Shown here: one piece after another, positions 54,293-63,030 of the stretch
How the letters are laid out: the number at the start of each line of letters is the position of its first letter
Numbering within the stretch: position 1 is the stretch's first letter
Origin: an uncultured Pelagibacteraceae bacterium
GTDB taxonomy: Bacteria; Pseudomonadota; Alphaproteobacteria; Pelagibacterales; Pelagibacteraceae
Direction of reading: 5' to 3'
DNA length: 64,000 bases
Assembly: GCA_902623075.1 (NCBI GenBank)
Contig: CACNSD010000001.1
Location: 149,347 to 213,346 of the forward strand
Notes under the pieces: model-generated
Told to the model about the DNA's origin: nothing
Databases searched by the model: none
What the model saw: the letters and a program-made list of their open reading frames with translations, nothing else
Translations under genes and position numbers: made by a program

Positions 54293-55411
54293 TTATAGGC
54301 CTGCTTTCATTGCTTCCCATTTTTCACCAATCTCTGTTCCATTATCAGCCCAGTAGAAAGGATCAACCAAGAAATATTTCTTAGTGTTTTGAGGAGACGT
54401 AGGCATTTGCGGCATCATTTCAGTTTTACCATCTTTGTACCAAGGCTCATTGGCTTTGATAATATCTAAAGATGATAATCTGTATGGAGCATATGCAATA
54501 TACTTCGCACTACCAGCTAACATTTCAGTGTTAGTCATCATAGCTAAAGCTTTTTTAGCATTTGCTTCATCTGGTCCACCCTTAACTAATGCAAAATACT
54601 CATAGTCAAGACCTTGACCATGCCATACTTGCTTAATTGGAGCACCTTCACCTACTTCAGCGTTAAAGAATCTTCCATTCCAACCAGTTGCCATAACTAC
54701 TTCACCAGCAACTAATAGTTCTGGTGGTTGAGCACCTGCAGACCAGAATACACATCCACCATTTGGATCTGTACAAAGTTCTTTAATTTTATTCATGGCT
54801 CTATCAACACCGCCCTCTTCTTCAAGCTTTCTGTAAAGTAATTCTCCACCTTTACCCATGTTTACGCCGTCAGCAGCTAAAGCTATTTCTAGATTTGTAA
54901 GAGCACTTTTGTATATCGCTCTTTTACCTGGAAATTTTTTTGTGTTAAAAAAGTCTTTAATAGTTTTAGGCTCTTTTCCACCAAATGCTCTTGTATCAAA
55001 AGCATAGTTCCAAGAATAAAGAATGTTTCCAACTGCACATTCACTTGGCATTGGAGCAAAGAAGTCCTCACTTGCAGGAGTTCCATCTGGTGCAGCAGGG
55101 AAATCTTTATCAAAATCAAATTTAACAAATAAACCTTCATCACATCCGTTAATTGTATCGAATGCAAATAAGTCTATAATATCCCAAGTAATAGCACCTG
55201 CTTCTTTTTGTGCTTTTATTTCAGACAATCCACCTGAGTAGTCTACCCAGTTAATGTCTATCCCTAAAGCCGCAGCTGTAGGATCACCATACCCTTGTTT
55301 TTGAGAGTCTGTATATGCTCCACCCCATGATGCTACTGTAACAGCAAAGGCTGAAGAAGTTAAAGACACAACAAAAGAAAGAGCTAGTAATAATTTACTT
55401 ATTTTCTTCAT
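54293..55411 (-). CDS. potD: PotD-like periplasmic binding protein
   Basis: A 372-residue periplasmic binding protein with a signal peptide (MKKISKLLLALSFVVSLTSSAFA, about 23 residues). The mature start VTVASWGGAYTDSQKQGYGDP is typical of the PotD/spermidine-putrescine family. Two Cys pairs (CDEGL, CAVGN, CTDPNGGC) suggest disulfides. It is preceded by potA after 117 bp and followed by the hairpin at 54233. The ligand may be a polyamine, but EutA and DoeA-like enzymes in the same block point to another small amine or ectoine-like compound as a possibility. Confidence 0.88.
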   Translation of the reverse strand: MKKISKLLLALSFVVSLTSSAFAVTVASWGGAYTDSQKQGYGDPTAAALGIDINWVDYSGGLSEIKAQKEAGAITWDIIDLFAFDTINGCDEGLFVKFDFDKDFPAAPDGTPASEDFFAPMPSECAVGNILYSWNYAFDTRAFGGKEPKTIKDFFNTKKFPGKRAIYKSALTNLEIALAADGVNMGKGGELLYRKLEEEGGVDRAMNKIKELCTDPNGGCVFWSAGAQPPELLVAGEVVMATGWNGRFFNAEVGEGAPIKQVWHGQGLDYEYFALVKGGPDEANAKKALAMMTNTEMLAGSAKYIAYAPYRLSSLDIIKANEPWYKDGKTEMMPQMPTSPQNTKKYFLVDPFYWADNGTEIGEKWEAMKAGL

Positions 55412-55427
55412 TATTCCTCCGTTTAAA

Positions 55428-55509
55428 CGTTGATATAAATTAATTTATATAACTAAAAGTACAACAAATAGACTAACTTAAGTCAACAGCTCATTTTATC
55501 GTTGATATA
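55428..55509. promoter_or_regulatory. Possible regulatory region upstream of potD (palindrome and direct repeat)
   Basis: The gap between potA and potD holds an 18-bp perfect palindrome (ATATAAATTAATTTATAT at 55433-55450) and two copies of CGTTGATATA at 55428-55437 and 55500-55509, 72 bp apart. In this A+T-rich DNA the palindrome could arise by chance. The repeat with CG in it is less expected. Possible promoter or operator for potD; no proof. Confidence 0.25.
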
Positions 55510-55528
55510 TATTGTTATTAAATGAGAA

Positions 55529-56614
55529 TTACTTTGGATCTAGTGCTCTTGCATCCTGACTATTCCATCCAATTTTAATGTCTTGACTTACTTTTAGCTC
55601 TAGGTTGGATGTGCTATTTGGAACTTTTAAAATAAATTCGGAGCTTCCTAATAAATTTAATCTAACTCTTGTATGATCACCATGATAAATAACCTCTTCT
55701 ACTTTTCCTGTAAACATATTATCCATTTTGTCTGAGGGATTTATTAGTGCCCTTTCTGGTCTTAACGATACAGTAGTCTTTTCTCCTATAGATTTAACTG
55801 AAATAGGATTTGCCAATATCTCTGCCTCAGCAAGCCTAACCTTACATTTATCTTTATCTATGTCAGAAACCTCTCCATTAAATGTATTATTTTCTCCAAT
55901 AAATTCTGCAACAAATGAGTTAACTGGTTTTTCATATAATTCTGCTGGGTCTGATAGTTGTTGTACCTTTCCATCATTAAATACTGCTATCCTGTTTGAC
56001 ATTGTCAAAGCTTCACTTTGATCATGTGTTACATAAACAACCGTTACACCAATGCTTTCATGAATATGTTTAATTTCATATTGCATACTCTCTCTTAAAT
56101 TTTTATCTAACGCTCCCAAAGGTTCGTCCATTAGTACAACTGAAGGATCAAATACCAAAGCTCTAGCGACTGCTACTCTTTGTTGTTGACCACCTGAAAG
56201 TTGGGCTGGCATTCTGGTTTCAAATCCGTTTAATGAAACCATAGATAATGCTTTATCAACTTTTTTATCAATTTCATCTTTTTCAACTTTTCTTACTCGC
56301 AAAGGAAAAGCTAAATTTTCATAAACAGTCATATGTGGAAATAATGCATAGTTTTGAAATACCATTCCAATCCCTCTTTTATGAGGTGGAATATTAGAAA
56401 TGATATTTCCATCTAGTAATATTTCACCATGAGTTGGTGTTTCAAATCCAGCTAACATCATTAAACAAGTTGTCTTACCTGAACCAGAAGGACCAAGCAT
56501 TGTTATAAACTCACCTTCAGCAATATCTAATTGAAGATCTTTAACGACAAGAACTTTGCCGTCATAACTCTTGTCTACTTTATCAAATTTTACGAATTCT
56601 GGATTTTTAGACAT
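55529..56614 (-). CDS. potA: PotA-like ABC transporter ATPase
   Basis: A 361-residue ABC ATPase with the Walker A loop GPSGSGKTTC near residue 42, the signature LSGGQQQRVAVARALVFDPSVVLMDEPLGALD near 139, and a C-terminal TOBE-like domain (about 275-361). Length fits PotA. It would energise the potBC permease from the cytosol. It lies 45 bp after the DoeA-like gene and is read in the same direction, so the enzymes and transporter may be one transcription unit. Confidence 0.95.
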   Translation of the reverse strand: MSKNPEFVKFDKVDKSYDGKVLVVKDLQLDIAEGEFITMLGPSGSGKTTCLMMLAGFETPTHGEILLDGNIISNIPPHKRGIGMVFQNYALFPHMTVYENLAFPLRVRKVEKDEIDKKVDKALSMVSLNGFETRMPAQLSGGQQQRVAVARALVFDPSVVLMDEPLGALDKNLRESMQYEIKHIHESIGVTVVYVTHDQSEALTMSNRIAVFNDGKVQQLSDPAELYEKPVNSFVAEFIGENNTFNGEVSDIDKDKCKVRLAEAEILANPISVKSIGEKTTVSLRPERALINPSDKMDNMFTGKVEEVIYHGDHTRVRLNLLGSSEFILKVPNSTSNLELKVSQDIKIGWNSQDARALDPK

Positions 56615-56659
56615 AAAGATGCATATAAAACATTTGTATAAATAGATTTCAATAGCTAA

Positions 56660-57829
56660 TTAACTCTTAATATGAAGCTCTTTTGGAAAATTACAAAACA
56701 ATTCTGATCCATTCTCTGTAACTCTTATAGCTTCAGAGGCTTCAACACCCCAATCACCAAACTGCATTACAGCTATCATATGAAAACAAATATTAGGTTC
56801 TAGAACTGTCATATCTCCCTTATAAATATTAAGTGTGTGCTCACCCCAATCAGGAGGATAACCAATTCCAATCGAATAACCTGTTCTAGATTTTTTTTCT
56901 ATTCCATATTTATCTAATATTTTCCAAAAAGCTTGCGCAACATCATCTGCTGTATTTCCAGGTTTAATTAGACTTATGCCAGCATTTAAAGCTTCAATTG
57001 TTTTGTTCATCGTATCAATCTTTAATTGATTAGGTTTTCCAAGCAGAACTGTTCTTGCCATTGGAGCATGATATCTTTTATAAACCCCAGATAACTCAAT
57101 AATTGTAGCCTCACCTTCTACAAATTTATCTTGAGTTGCTGTCAAATGTGAGGCTGAAGTGCCTTTTCCTGTTGGAAGTAAAGTTGCAATACTAGAATAT
57201 TCACCTCCAAATTCCTCTGTCCCGTAAAATAAAGTTTTTTGAATTTCACCAACTGCATCGCACTGTCTTACACCTGGTTTAATAACTTCCATAGCAGTTT
57301 TCATTCCTTTTTCAGAAATTTTTGCAGCAGATTTCATGAAACCTATTTCAGCATTTGATTTTACTAACCTTACCCAATTAACTAGACGATCACTGTCTTT
57401 AATTTTTGCATTGGGTAATCCCTGCTTTATTTTTTCATAACAAAATGCAGTGAAGTAGTGTGCATCCATTTCTAAGCCAATGCATAACTTGTCCCATTTT
57501 CTTTCTTTTATAATTTCTACTAAATTATCATAAGGATGTTTTGGCCATGTATGAATATAATTTTCGTCATAAACTAAAATATTCTCATCCTTTAAATAAG
57601 TTTTAATATACGCTCCACCTGCATCTTGAGCTCTAACAAAACATAAAGGCTCATCAGCATCTATATGAACAACTGCACACTGAGCATAATAAAAAGACCA
57701 AGCATCATAACCTGTAAGGTAATTCATGTTGTTAGTGTCATGTGAGATTAAAAGATCGATGCCTTTTTCTTGCATCATTTTTTTAACTTTTGTTAATCTT
57801 TGCTTATATTCTTCTTTTGTGAACAACAT
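56660..57829 (-). CDS. doeA: M24-family hydrolase, ectoine hydrolase DoeA/EutD-like
   Basis: A 389-residue pita-bread-fold protein. The N-terminal NMNYLTGYDAWSFYYAQ motif resembles DoeA (EutD), the ectoine ring hydrolase. In the C-terminal domain the metal ligands of true aminopeptidases look altered: IIELSGVYKRYHAPMART stands where IDLGA-Y-GYxSDxTRT is normal, and ASEAIRVTENGSE ends it. It starts 1 bp after the EutA-like stop, the pairing seen in ectoine-use gene sets. Other members of such sets (EutB, EutC, EutE/DoeB) are not in this window, so the substrate may be different. Creatinase-like amidinohydrolases are an alternative. Confidence 0.72.
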   Translation of the reverse strand: MLFTKEEYKQRLTKVKKMMQEKGIDLLISHDTNNMNYLTGYDAWSFYYAQCAVVHIDADEPLCFVRAQDAGGAYIKTYLKDENILVYDENYIHTWPKHPYDNLVEIIKERKWDKLCIGLEMDAHYFTAFCYEKIKQGLPNAKIKDSDRLVNWVRLVKSNAEIGFMKSAAKISEKGMKTAMEVIKPGVRQCDAVGEIQKTLFYGTEEFGGEYSSIATLLPTGKGTSASHLTATQDKFVEGEATIIELSGVYKRYHAPMARTVLLGKPNQLKIDTMNKTIEALNAGISLIKPGNTADDVAQAFWKILDKYGIEKKSRTGYSIGIGYPPDWGEHTLNIYKGDMTVLEPNICFHMIAVMQFGDWGVEASEAIRVTENGSELFCNFPKELHIKS

Positions 57830-58575
57830 TAATTTTCTTTAAATAATTTCCCAAATCCTTCCACAGAATTATTTTTGTTTATTTTAACAAGCGTATCCCA
57901 AATTAAAGCCTGATTGCTAGATAAAACTGTAGTATTTAATTTTTTCTCTAATTTATCAATAATTGGCAATACTGGTAAAGCAGTACAAGAAACAAAGAGT
58001 GCCTCTGCCCCATTTAAATCTATTTCGGATAGAACATTATATAAATAATTCTGATCAACTTTTCCGATATTGTAATCAGCCTCTATATCAAAGTAAGAAT
58101 TTGACGTAACTTCAAATCCTTCGCTTTTAAAATATTCCAAAACTTCATCGTTAAGTTTTTTGCTATAAGGTGTAAATAGACTTATTTTATTTATATTTAA
58201 TTTCTTTAAAGCTTTGATTGCAGCAGTACTTGGAGTTGTCACTTCTGCCATAGGTTTTGCAGCTTTTACTTTTTGTTCAATTGACTCATAACCTGCAGCT
58301 ATTGTTCCAGATGTACAACCATAAACAACACAATCGATATCCTGATCAGGTAATATATCTTTTGTTACCTCAGTAACTTTGTTTGCCATTTTGATCAAAT
58401 TTTCTTTTGTTAGCGGGTTATAGCATTCGATACGATTTACAAAGAAATCAACTTCTCTATCTTTAATTACGTTTATAAAATCTCTTTCAATCATAAAATC
58501 GCTTGCAAGCGCAATAAGTCCAATTCTTGGATTTGATTTGGTAATATATTTAGGATCTATTTTTGTTGAATTCAT
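57829..58575 (-). CDS. eutA: Asp/Glu racemase-family enzyme, EutA/maleate-isomerase-like
   Basis: A 248-residue member of the Asp/Glu racemase superfamily. Two Cys regions fit the paired catalytic cysteines: VVYGCTSGTIAAGYES (near residue 86) and ALFVSCTALPVLPIID (near 196). EutA of ectoine-use sets and maleate isomerases share this pattern. It overlaps the DoeA-like gene by 1 bp and is the first gene of the minus-strand block that ends with the Pot-type transporter. The EutA name rests mostly on the neighbour; a plain maleate isomerase or hydantoin racemase is possible. Confidence 0.72.
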   Translation of the reverse strand: MNSTKIDPKYITKSNPRIGLIALASDFMIERDFINVIKDREVDFFVNRIECYNPLTKENLIKMANKVTEVTKDILPDQDIDCVVYGCTSGTIAAGYESIEQKVKAAKPMAEVTTPSTAAIKALKKLNINKISLFTPYSKKLNDEVLEYFKSEGFEVTSNSYFDIEADYNIGKVDQNYLYNVLSEIDLNGAEALFVSCTALPVLPIIDKLEKKLNTTVLSSNQALIWDTLVKINKNNSVEGFGKLFKEN

Positions 58576-58633
58576 AATTTAAAAGGTGAATATATCAGAA
58601 GTTCTTTAATAATCATTAATATAAAAAATAGGC

Positions 58634-59506
58634 ATGAATATAAAAGATACTTTCGTAGCATCCTTGGTGCCTATTTTTTTAGGCTTTGGTTTTGTAATAG
58701 CTAAACCAGCTTTTGAATCTTTCCCTCCTATTCTTTTGATGGGTATCAGATTTACATTTGCTGCTTCATTGTTAATTTGGTGGTTTCCAATTCCAAAAGG
58801 ATATTTAAAAAGAATTTTTGCTGCATCATTAGTAGCTAACACATTGCAATATAGTATTACATATACTGGTTTAGATTTAATTGATGCATCTTCAGCGGTT
58901 CTTTTGGTTCAGATGGAAGTTCCGTTTGGAGTTATTTTTGCTTACTTCATGCTTAAAGAAAAACCAACTATTAGAGCTTTAATAGGTATAGCTGTTGCAT
59001 TTGTTGGTGTTTATATTTTAACTGGATCTCCTAACTTAGATGGAAAGTTTATTGGGATTAGTCTTACGATTTTAGGATCGGCTGTATGGGCTCTTGGACA
59101 AGTTATGGTTAAACCTTTAAGTAAAGAAATAAATCCTTTAGCTTTAGTTGCTTGGTTAGCATTATTCTCTGGACCAATATTAGTAATGCTATCTGCAATA
59201 ATTGATGGAAATACAATTAATTATCTAACAAATGCAAAATTTGATCATTGGATTATTGCTATTTATATTGGTTTCATAATGCAGCCAATTACATACGGTT
59301 GTTTCTATTATGTTTTAAAAAACAACCCACTTTATAAAGTACTTCCTATTGTTACTATGGGTATACCCCCAACAGGTTTACTAGCAGCTATATTTCTTTT
59401 AGGTGAAAAACCAACGGCAGAATTATTTATAGGTGGTGCAATTATCATAGTTGGTGTGATTTTAATTGTATTTACAAAAAACAAAAAAGAAGAGGAAATA
59501 AAATGA
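58634..59506 (+). CDS. EamA/DMT-family permease (second)
   Basis: A 290-residue, ten-helix EamA permease with the usual two-fold repeat. Characteristic parts are FLGFGFVIAKPAFESFPPILLMGIRF in the first helix pair and LLVQMEVPFGVIFAYFMLKEKPT. It overlaps the 3-hydroxyisobutyrate-dehydrogenase-like gene by 4 bp (ATGA), so transport and metabolism of a common compound are plausible. It is divergent from the EutA-like gene with 58 bp between starts. Substrate unknown. Confidence 0.9.
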   Translation: MNIKDTFVASLVPIFLGFGFVIAKPAFESFPPILLMGIRFTFAASLLIWWFPIPKGYLKRIFAASLVANTLQYSITYTGLDLIDASSAVLLVQMEVPFGVIFAYFMLKEKPTIRALIGIAVAFVGVYILTGSPNLDGKFIGISLTILGSAVWALGQVMVKPLSKEINPLALVAWLALFSGPILVMLSAIIDGNTINYLTNAKFDHWIIAIYIGFIMQPITYGCFYYVLKNNPLYKVLPIVTMGIPPTGLLAAIFLLGEKPTAELFIGGAIIIVGVILIVFTKNKKEEEIK

Positions 59507-60444
59507 AAATTGGATTTATCGGTTTAGGTAATGTTGGAGGAAAACTTGCTGGAAGTTTATTAAGAAATAACTTTGATCTTACGGTAAGAGATTTAAATGA
59601 AAATTTAACAAATTCCTTTAGAGACTTAGGTGCTAAAGTTGCAAAATCTCCGAAACAATTAGCTGAACAATCAGATTTAATCATTACCTCTCTTCCTTCC
59701 CCTGAGGTATCTGCTGAAGTGATGGAAGCTGACGATGGAATTCTAAATGGTTTATCAGAGAATAAAATTTGGTTAGAAATGAGTACCACAGATGAAAATG
59801 AAGTTAAAAGAATTGGGAAAAAAGTATTGGCAAAAAATGCAACACCAATGGATGGCCCTGTTAGTGGTGGATGTCATAGAGCTACAACAGGTAATATTGC
59901 TATATTTATTGGTGGTGAAAGAAAAGCATTTGAAAAAATTTTACCTGCATTAACTGTTATGGGAAGAAAAATACTACATACTGGTGAGCTTGGTACAGCA
60001 AGTATATTAAAAGTGGTTACAAATTACTTGGCATCTGTACATTTGGTTGCATTAGGCGAAGCTTGGACAATCGCAAAAAAATCTAATTTGGATCTTGCAA
60101 AAACTTATGAGGGAATTGCTATTTCATCAGGTAATTCATTTGTGCATGAAACAGAAAGCCAGGTTATATTAAATGGGTCTTACAATATAAATTTTACAAT
60201 GGATTTAGTTTTAAAAGACACAAGTCTATTTGATAACCTTGCAAAAAAACTGAATGCTCCTTTAGAAATTTCTCCACAAATAGTTGAAATTTTTAAAGAT
60301 GGTCAAAAAAAATATGGTTCCAGAGCTTGGTCATCAATGATTGTAAAAAGGATGGAGGATTTAAATAATATTAATTTTAGAGCTAATGGTTTTCCTGATG
60401 AGTTAGTTGATAATGAACCTGAGGAAAAAGGATATGAAATTTAA
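59503..60444 (+). CDS. 3-hydroxyisobutyrate dehydrogenase-family oxidoreductase
   Basis: A 313-residue beta-hydroxyacid dehydrogenase. The NAD(P) loop MKIGFIGLGNVGGKLA opens the protein. The substrate motif DGPVSGGCHRATTGNIAIFIGG lies near residue 118, and the catalytic Lys is expected in LKVVTNYLASVHLVALGEA. Relatives act on 3-hydroxyisobutyrate, tartronate semialdehyde or related acids. It is coupled to EamA and lies 20 bp before an aldehyde dehydrogenase gene, forming a three-gene transcript that might handle a hydroxy acid and its semialdehyde. Confidence 0.9.
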   Translation: MKIGFIGLGNVGGKLAGSLLRNNFDLTVRDLNENLTNSFRDLGAKVAKSPKQLAEQSDLIITSLPSPEVSAEVMEADDGILNGLSENKIWLEMSTTDENEVKRIGKKVLAKNATPMDGPVSGGCHRATTGNIAIFIGGERKAFEKILPALTVMGRKILHTGELGTASILKVVTNYLASVHLVALGEAWTIAKKSNLDLAKTYEGIAISSGNSFVHETESQVILNGSYNINFTMDLVLKDTSLFDNLAKKLNAPLEISPQIVEIFKDGQKKYGSRAWSSMIVKRMEDLNNINFRANGFPDELVDNEPEEKGYEI

Positions 60445-60464
60445 TTAATATGTTAAGATGAAAA

Positions 60465-61895
60465 ATGTTAGATAGAAGAAAATTTTATATAAATGGTCAG
60501 TGGGTTGATCCAATTAAAAAAAATGATTTTGAAGTCATTAATCCGAGCAATGAGGACCCGTTTGCTGTTATTTCTTTAGGTTCAAAAGAGGACACAGATT
60601 TAGCTGTTAAATCAGCAAAAAATGCCTTTGATACTTGGAAAGAAACTAGCAAGGGAGAAAGGCTAAGTTTACTTGAAAAATTATCCTCAGTTTATAAAAA
60701 AAGATTTAATGAAATGGCTGAGGCTATTTCTCTTGAAATGGGTGCACCAATGGATTGGGCAACAGATGTTCAAACAGCCTCAGGGAAAGATCATTTAGAT
60801 GATTTTATTTTAAGATTAAAAAATTTTAAATTTGATGAACACTTTGATAATAAATCAAATAATCATATCTATTATGAGCCAATTGGAGTTTGTGGATTAA
60901 TCACACCATGGAATTGGCCAATTAATCAAATTGCTTTGAAAGTTGTTCCTGCATTTGCAACTGGATGTACAATGATTTTAAAACCATCAGAGATAGCTCC
61001 TATTTCTGGAATGCTATTTGCAGAAATGATTGATGAAGCAGGTTTTCCAAAAGGTGTATTTAATTTGGTAAATGGAGACGGTGCAGGAGTGGGAACCCAC
61101 ATTTCAAGCCACCCTGATATTGATATGGTTTCTTTCACAGGTTCAACAAGAGCAGGAAGATTAATTTCAAAAAATGCTGCTGAAACAATTAAAAGAGTTT
61201 GTCTTGAATTGGGTGGAAAAGGTGGAAATATTGTTTTTGCTGATAGTTATAAAGATGCAGTAAGAGACGGTATTAGAAATGTAATGAGCAATTCCGGTCA
61301 ATCTTGTGATGCACCAACAAGAATGCTGGTTGAGAAATCAATTTATGAAAGAGCTGTTAAAGAAGCAGTAGATGAAGCAAACAAAATTAAAGTAGATCTA
61401 GCTTCAAAAAAAGGAGATCATATAGGACCAGTAATTTCTAAAATTCAATATGATAAAATTATAAATCTTATTGAAAGTGGAATTTCTGAAGGCGCAACTC
61501 TTGCAGCAGGTGGACCTGAGTTACCAAACGGTTTGAACAAAGGGTACTTCATTAAACCAACTATATTTACAGACGTAACTAATGAAATGAGAATTGCTAA
61601 AGAAGAAATTTTTGGACCTGTATTATCTATAATTCCATTTGAGACCGAAGATGAGGCAGTCAATATTGTAAATGATACTTCTTATGGTCTTGGAAATTAT
61701 TTACAAACTGAAGACAGAGAAAAAGCACACAGAGTTGCTAAAAAATTAAGATCTGGATGTGTTTACATAAATGGAAATGGAGCAGATGCCGGAACTCCAT
61801 TTGGTGGTTACAGACAATCAGGTAATGGGAGAGAAGGAGGTGTTTGGGGCCTTGAGGAATATCTTGAAGTAAAGAATGTTACTGGTTGGAGTTAA
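60465..61895 (+). CDS. NAD(P)+-dependent aldehyde dehydrogenase (second of two paralogues)
   Basis: A 476-residue aldehyde dehydrogenase with Cys281 (NSGQSCDAPTRM) and Glu248 (CLELGGKG). It aligns end to end with the enzyme at 46011, differing by one residue in length, so the two arose by duplication. It lies behind the EamA and hydroxyacid-dehydrogenase genes. Its 3' end overlaps by 17 bp the end of the convergent dioxygenase gene, a long overlap for this genome. A semialdehyde from the preceding dehydrogenase or a product of the dioxygenase/aldolase pair is a possible substrate. Confidence 0.93.
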   Translation: MLDRRKFYINGQWVDPIKKNDFEVINPSNEDPFAVISLGSKEDTDLAVKSAKNAFDTWKETSKGERLSLLEKLSSVYKKRFNEMAEAISLEMGAPMDWATDVQTASGKDHLDDFILRLKNFKFDEHFDNKSNNHIYYEPIGVCGLITPWNWPINQIALKVVPAFATGCTMILKPSEIAPISGMLFAEMIDEAGFPKGVFNLVNGDGAGVGTHISSHPDIDMVSFTGSTRAGRLISKNAAETIKRVCLELGGKGGNIVFADSYKDAVRDGIRNVMSNSGQSCDAPTRMLVEKSIYERAVKEAVDEANKIKVDLASKKGDHIGPVISKIQYDKIINLIESGISEGATLAAGGPELPNGLNKGYFIKPTIFTDVTNEMRIAKEEIFGPVLSIIPFETEDEAVNIVNDTSYGLGNYLQTEDREKAHRVAKKLRSGCVYINGNGADAGTPFGGYRQSGNGREGGVWGLEEYLEVKNVTGWS

Positions 61896-63030
61896 CAGAA
61901 TTTTTTAAATATCTTAGCCTTCCAATAATTTCATCTCGATCCATATAATAACCTTGCAAATGTCTGTGCCCTGAATTTGGATCAAATTCAGTTCTACCAT
62001 GTAATAATCGTCTGTTATTAAATGAAAAAATATCCCCTGGTCCTAATCTAAATTTAATTTGAAATTTGTCATCATGAAGTAAATTTCCAAATCGATGATG
62101 AGCTTTGTAAACTTTATCCATCAAATCAGGATGACAATCTAAAGCATCCATAGTTGCTACACTAAACCGAATATCATGGTAATCCTTATCTTTTGTTAGA
62201 GATATCGCAGGTGCATAATAACTTCTAACAGACTCTTGAGTATAATCCATGTCTCTAAATTTTAAGTGAACGTTTACCAGCGTATCAAATATATCTTTCT
62301 CATTTTTTCTCAAATAATCCGCTACTGCAAAGCCATCTACGGCGGACGAGTCTCCTCCAGTTGCAGAATTTACTAAACAATGAAGAAATTGATATCCAGG
62401 TGGTGTTTCAAACCATGGTAAATCCATATGATTTCTTAAGGCATGCGCTGTGTAAGCAGAATTATTTGGTTTTGGAATATTAATTACTTCAAACGGTGTT
62501 TTAAAAAAAGTTTCTCTAGTATGGCTAATTCTATTTAAAATTTTAAAGCCAGAATTATTTTCAGTTGGGGCATTTTTTACTATAGCAATTCCAGTATGAT
62601 GTAAGAGCTCTAACCATTTGATAAGACCTTCATCTGAATTCATTATCTCGTCATGCTCAATCTCAATTGACTTAAAGTCATTTTGTAAAGAATTATCCCA
62701 AAGTTGGTATGGTGATTTATATTCTAAATTATTTTTTATTGTGTAGCAGTTTTCTCTTAACCAATTTTGGTCATAATAACTTATGTGGCCTCCTTCACTC
62801 CATTCAATTTCCAGCTTACCTTCATTATTTACTGAGAATTTTTTTGGATTGATATTATTTGATACTTTTAAAATATTGAACATTCTATGACGTGAGTCTT
62901 TATCATGTGCAGTTGGACAATTGTCTCTTAGCCATAAATAATTAAATTTACTTCTTTTTCCATCACTCCAATCAACTTCTAAATTTGTAGAATTTTTAGT
63001 TATATTTTTAATTGTAAAATTTTGTTCCAT
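61879..63030 (-). CDS. Gamma-butyrobetaine hydroxylase-like 2-oxoglutarate dioxygenase
   Basis: A 383-residue Fe(II)/2-oxoglutarate dioxygenase with an N-terminal DUF971-type domain (about residues 1-100) and a TauD-type barrel. Iron ligands His201, Asp203 (HMD) and His344 (LLHGR) and the 2-oxoglutarate Arg356 sit at nearly the same numbers as in human gamma-butyrobetaine hydroxylase. Of the four N-terminal zinc ligands known there (Cys38, Cys40, Cys43, His82), only Cys38 and His82 remain; Thr40 and Asp43 replace the others. The gene starts on the last base of a class II aldolase gene. Carnitine synthesis from gamma-butyrobetaine or hydroxylation of a similar betaine are possible. Confidence 0.85.
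   Translation of the reverse strand: MEQNFTIKNITKNSTNLEVDWSDGKRSKFNYLWLRDNCPTAHDKDSRHRMFNILKVSNNINPKKFSVNNEGKLEIEWSEGGHISYYDQNWLRENCYTIKNNLEYKSPYQLWDNSLQNDFKSIEIEHDEIMNSDEGLIKWLELLHHTGIAIVKNAPTENNSGFKILNRISHTRETFFKTPFEVINIPKPNNSAYTAHALRNHMDLPWFETPPGYQFLHCLVNSATGGDSSAVDGFAVADYLRKNEKDIFDTLVNVHLKFRDMDYTQESVRSYYAPAISLTKDKDYHDIRFSVATMDALDCHPDLMDKVYKAHHRFGNLLHDDKFQIKFRLGPGDIFSFNNRRLLHGRTEFDPNSGHRHLQGYYMDRDEIIGRLRYLKNSVNSNQ

Noticed and set aside
56660..57829. M24 protein considered as a DMSP lyase of the DddP type.
   Set aside because: The NMNYLTGYDAWSFY motif and the EutA-like neighbour fit DoeA better, and the metal ligands required by DddP look absent.
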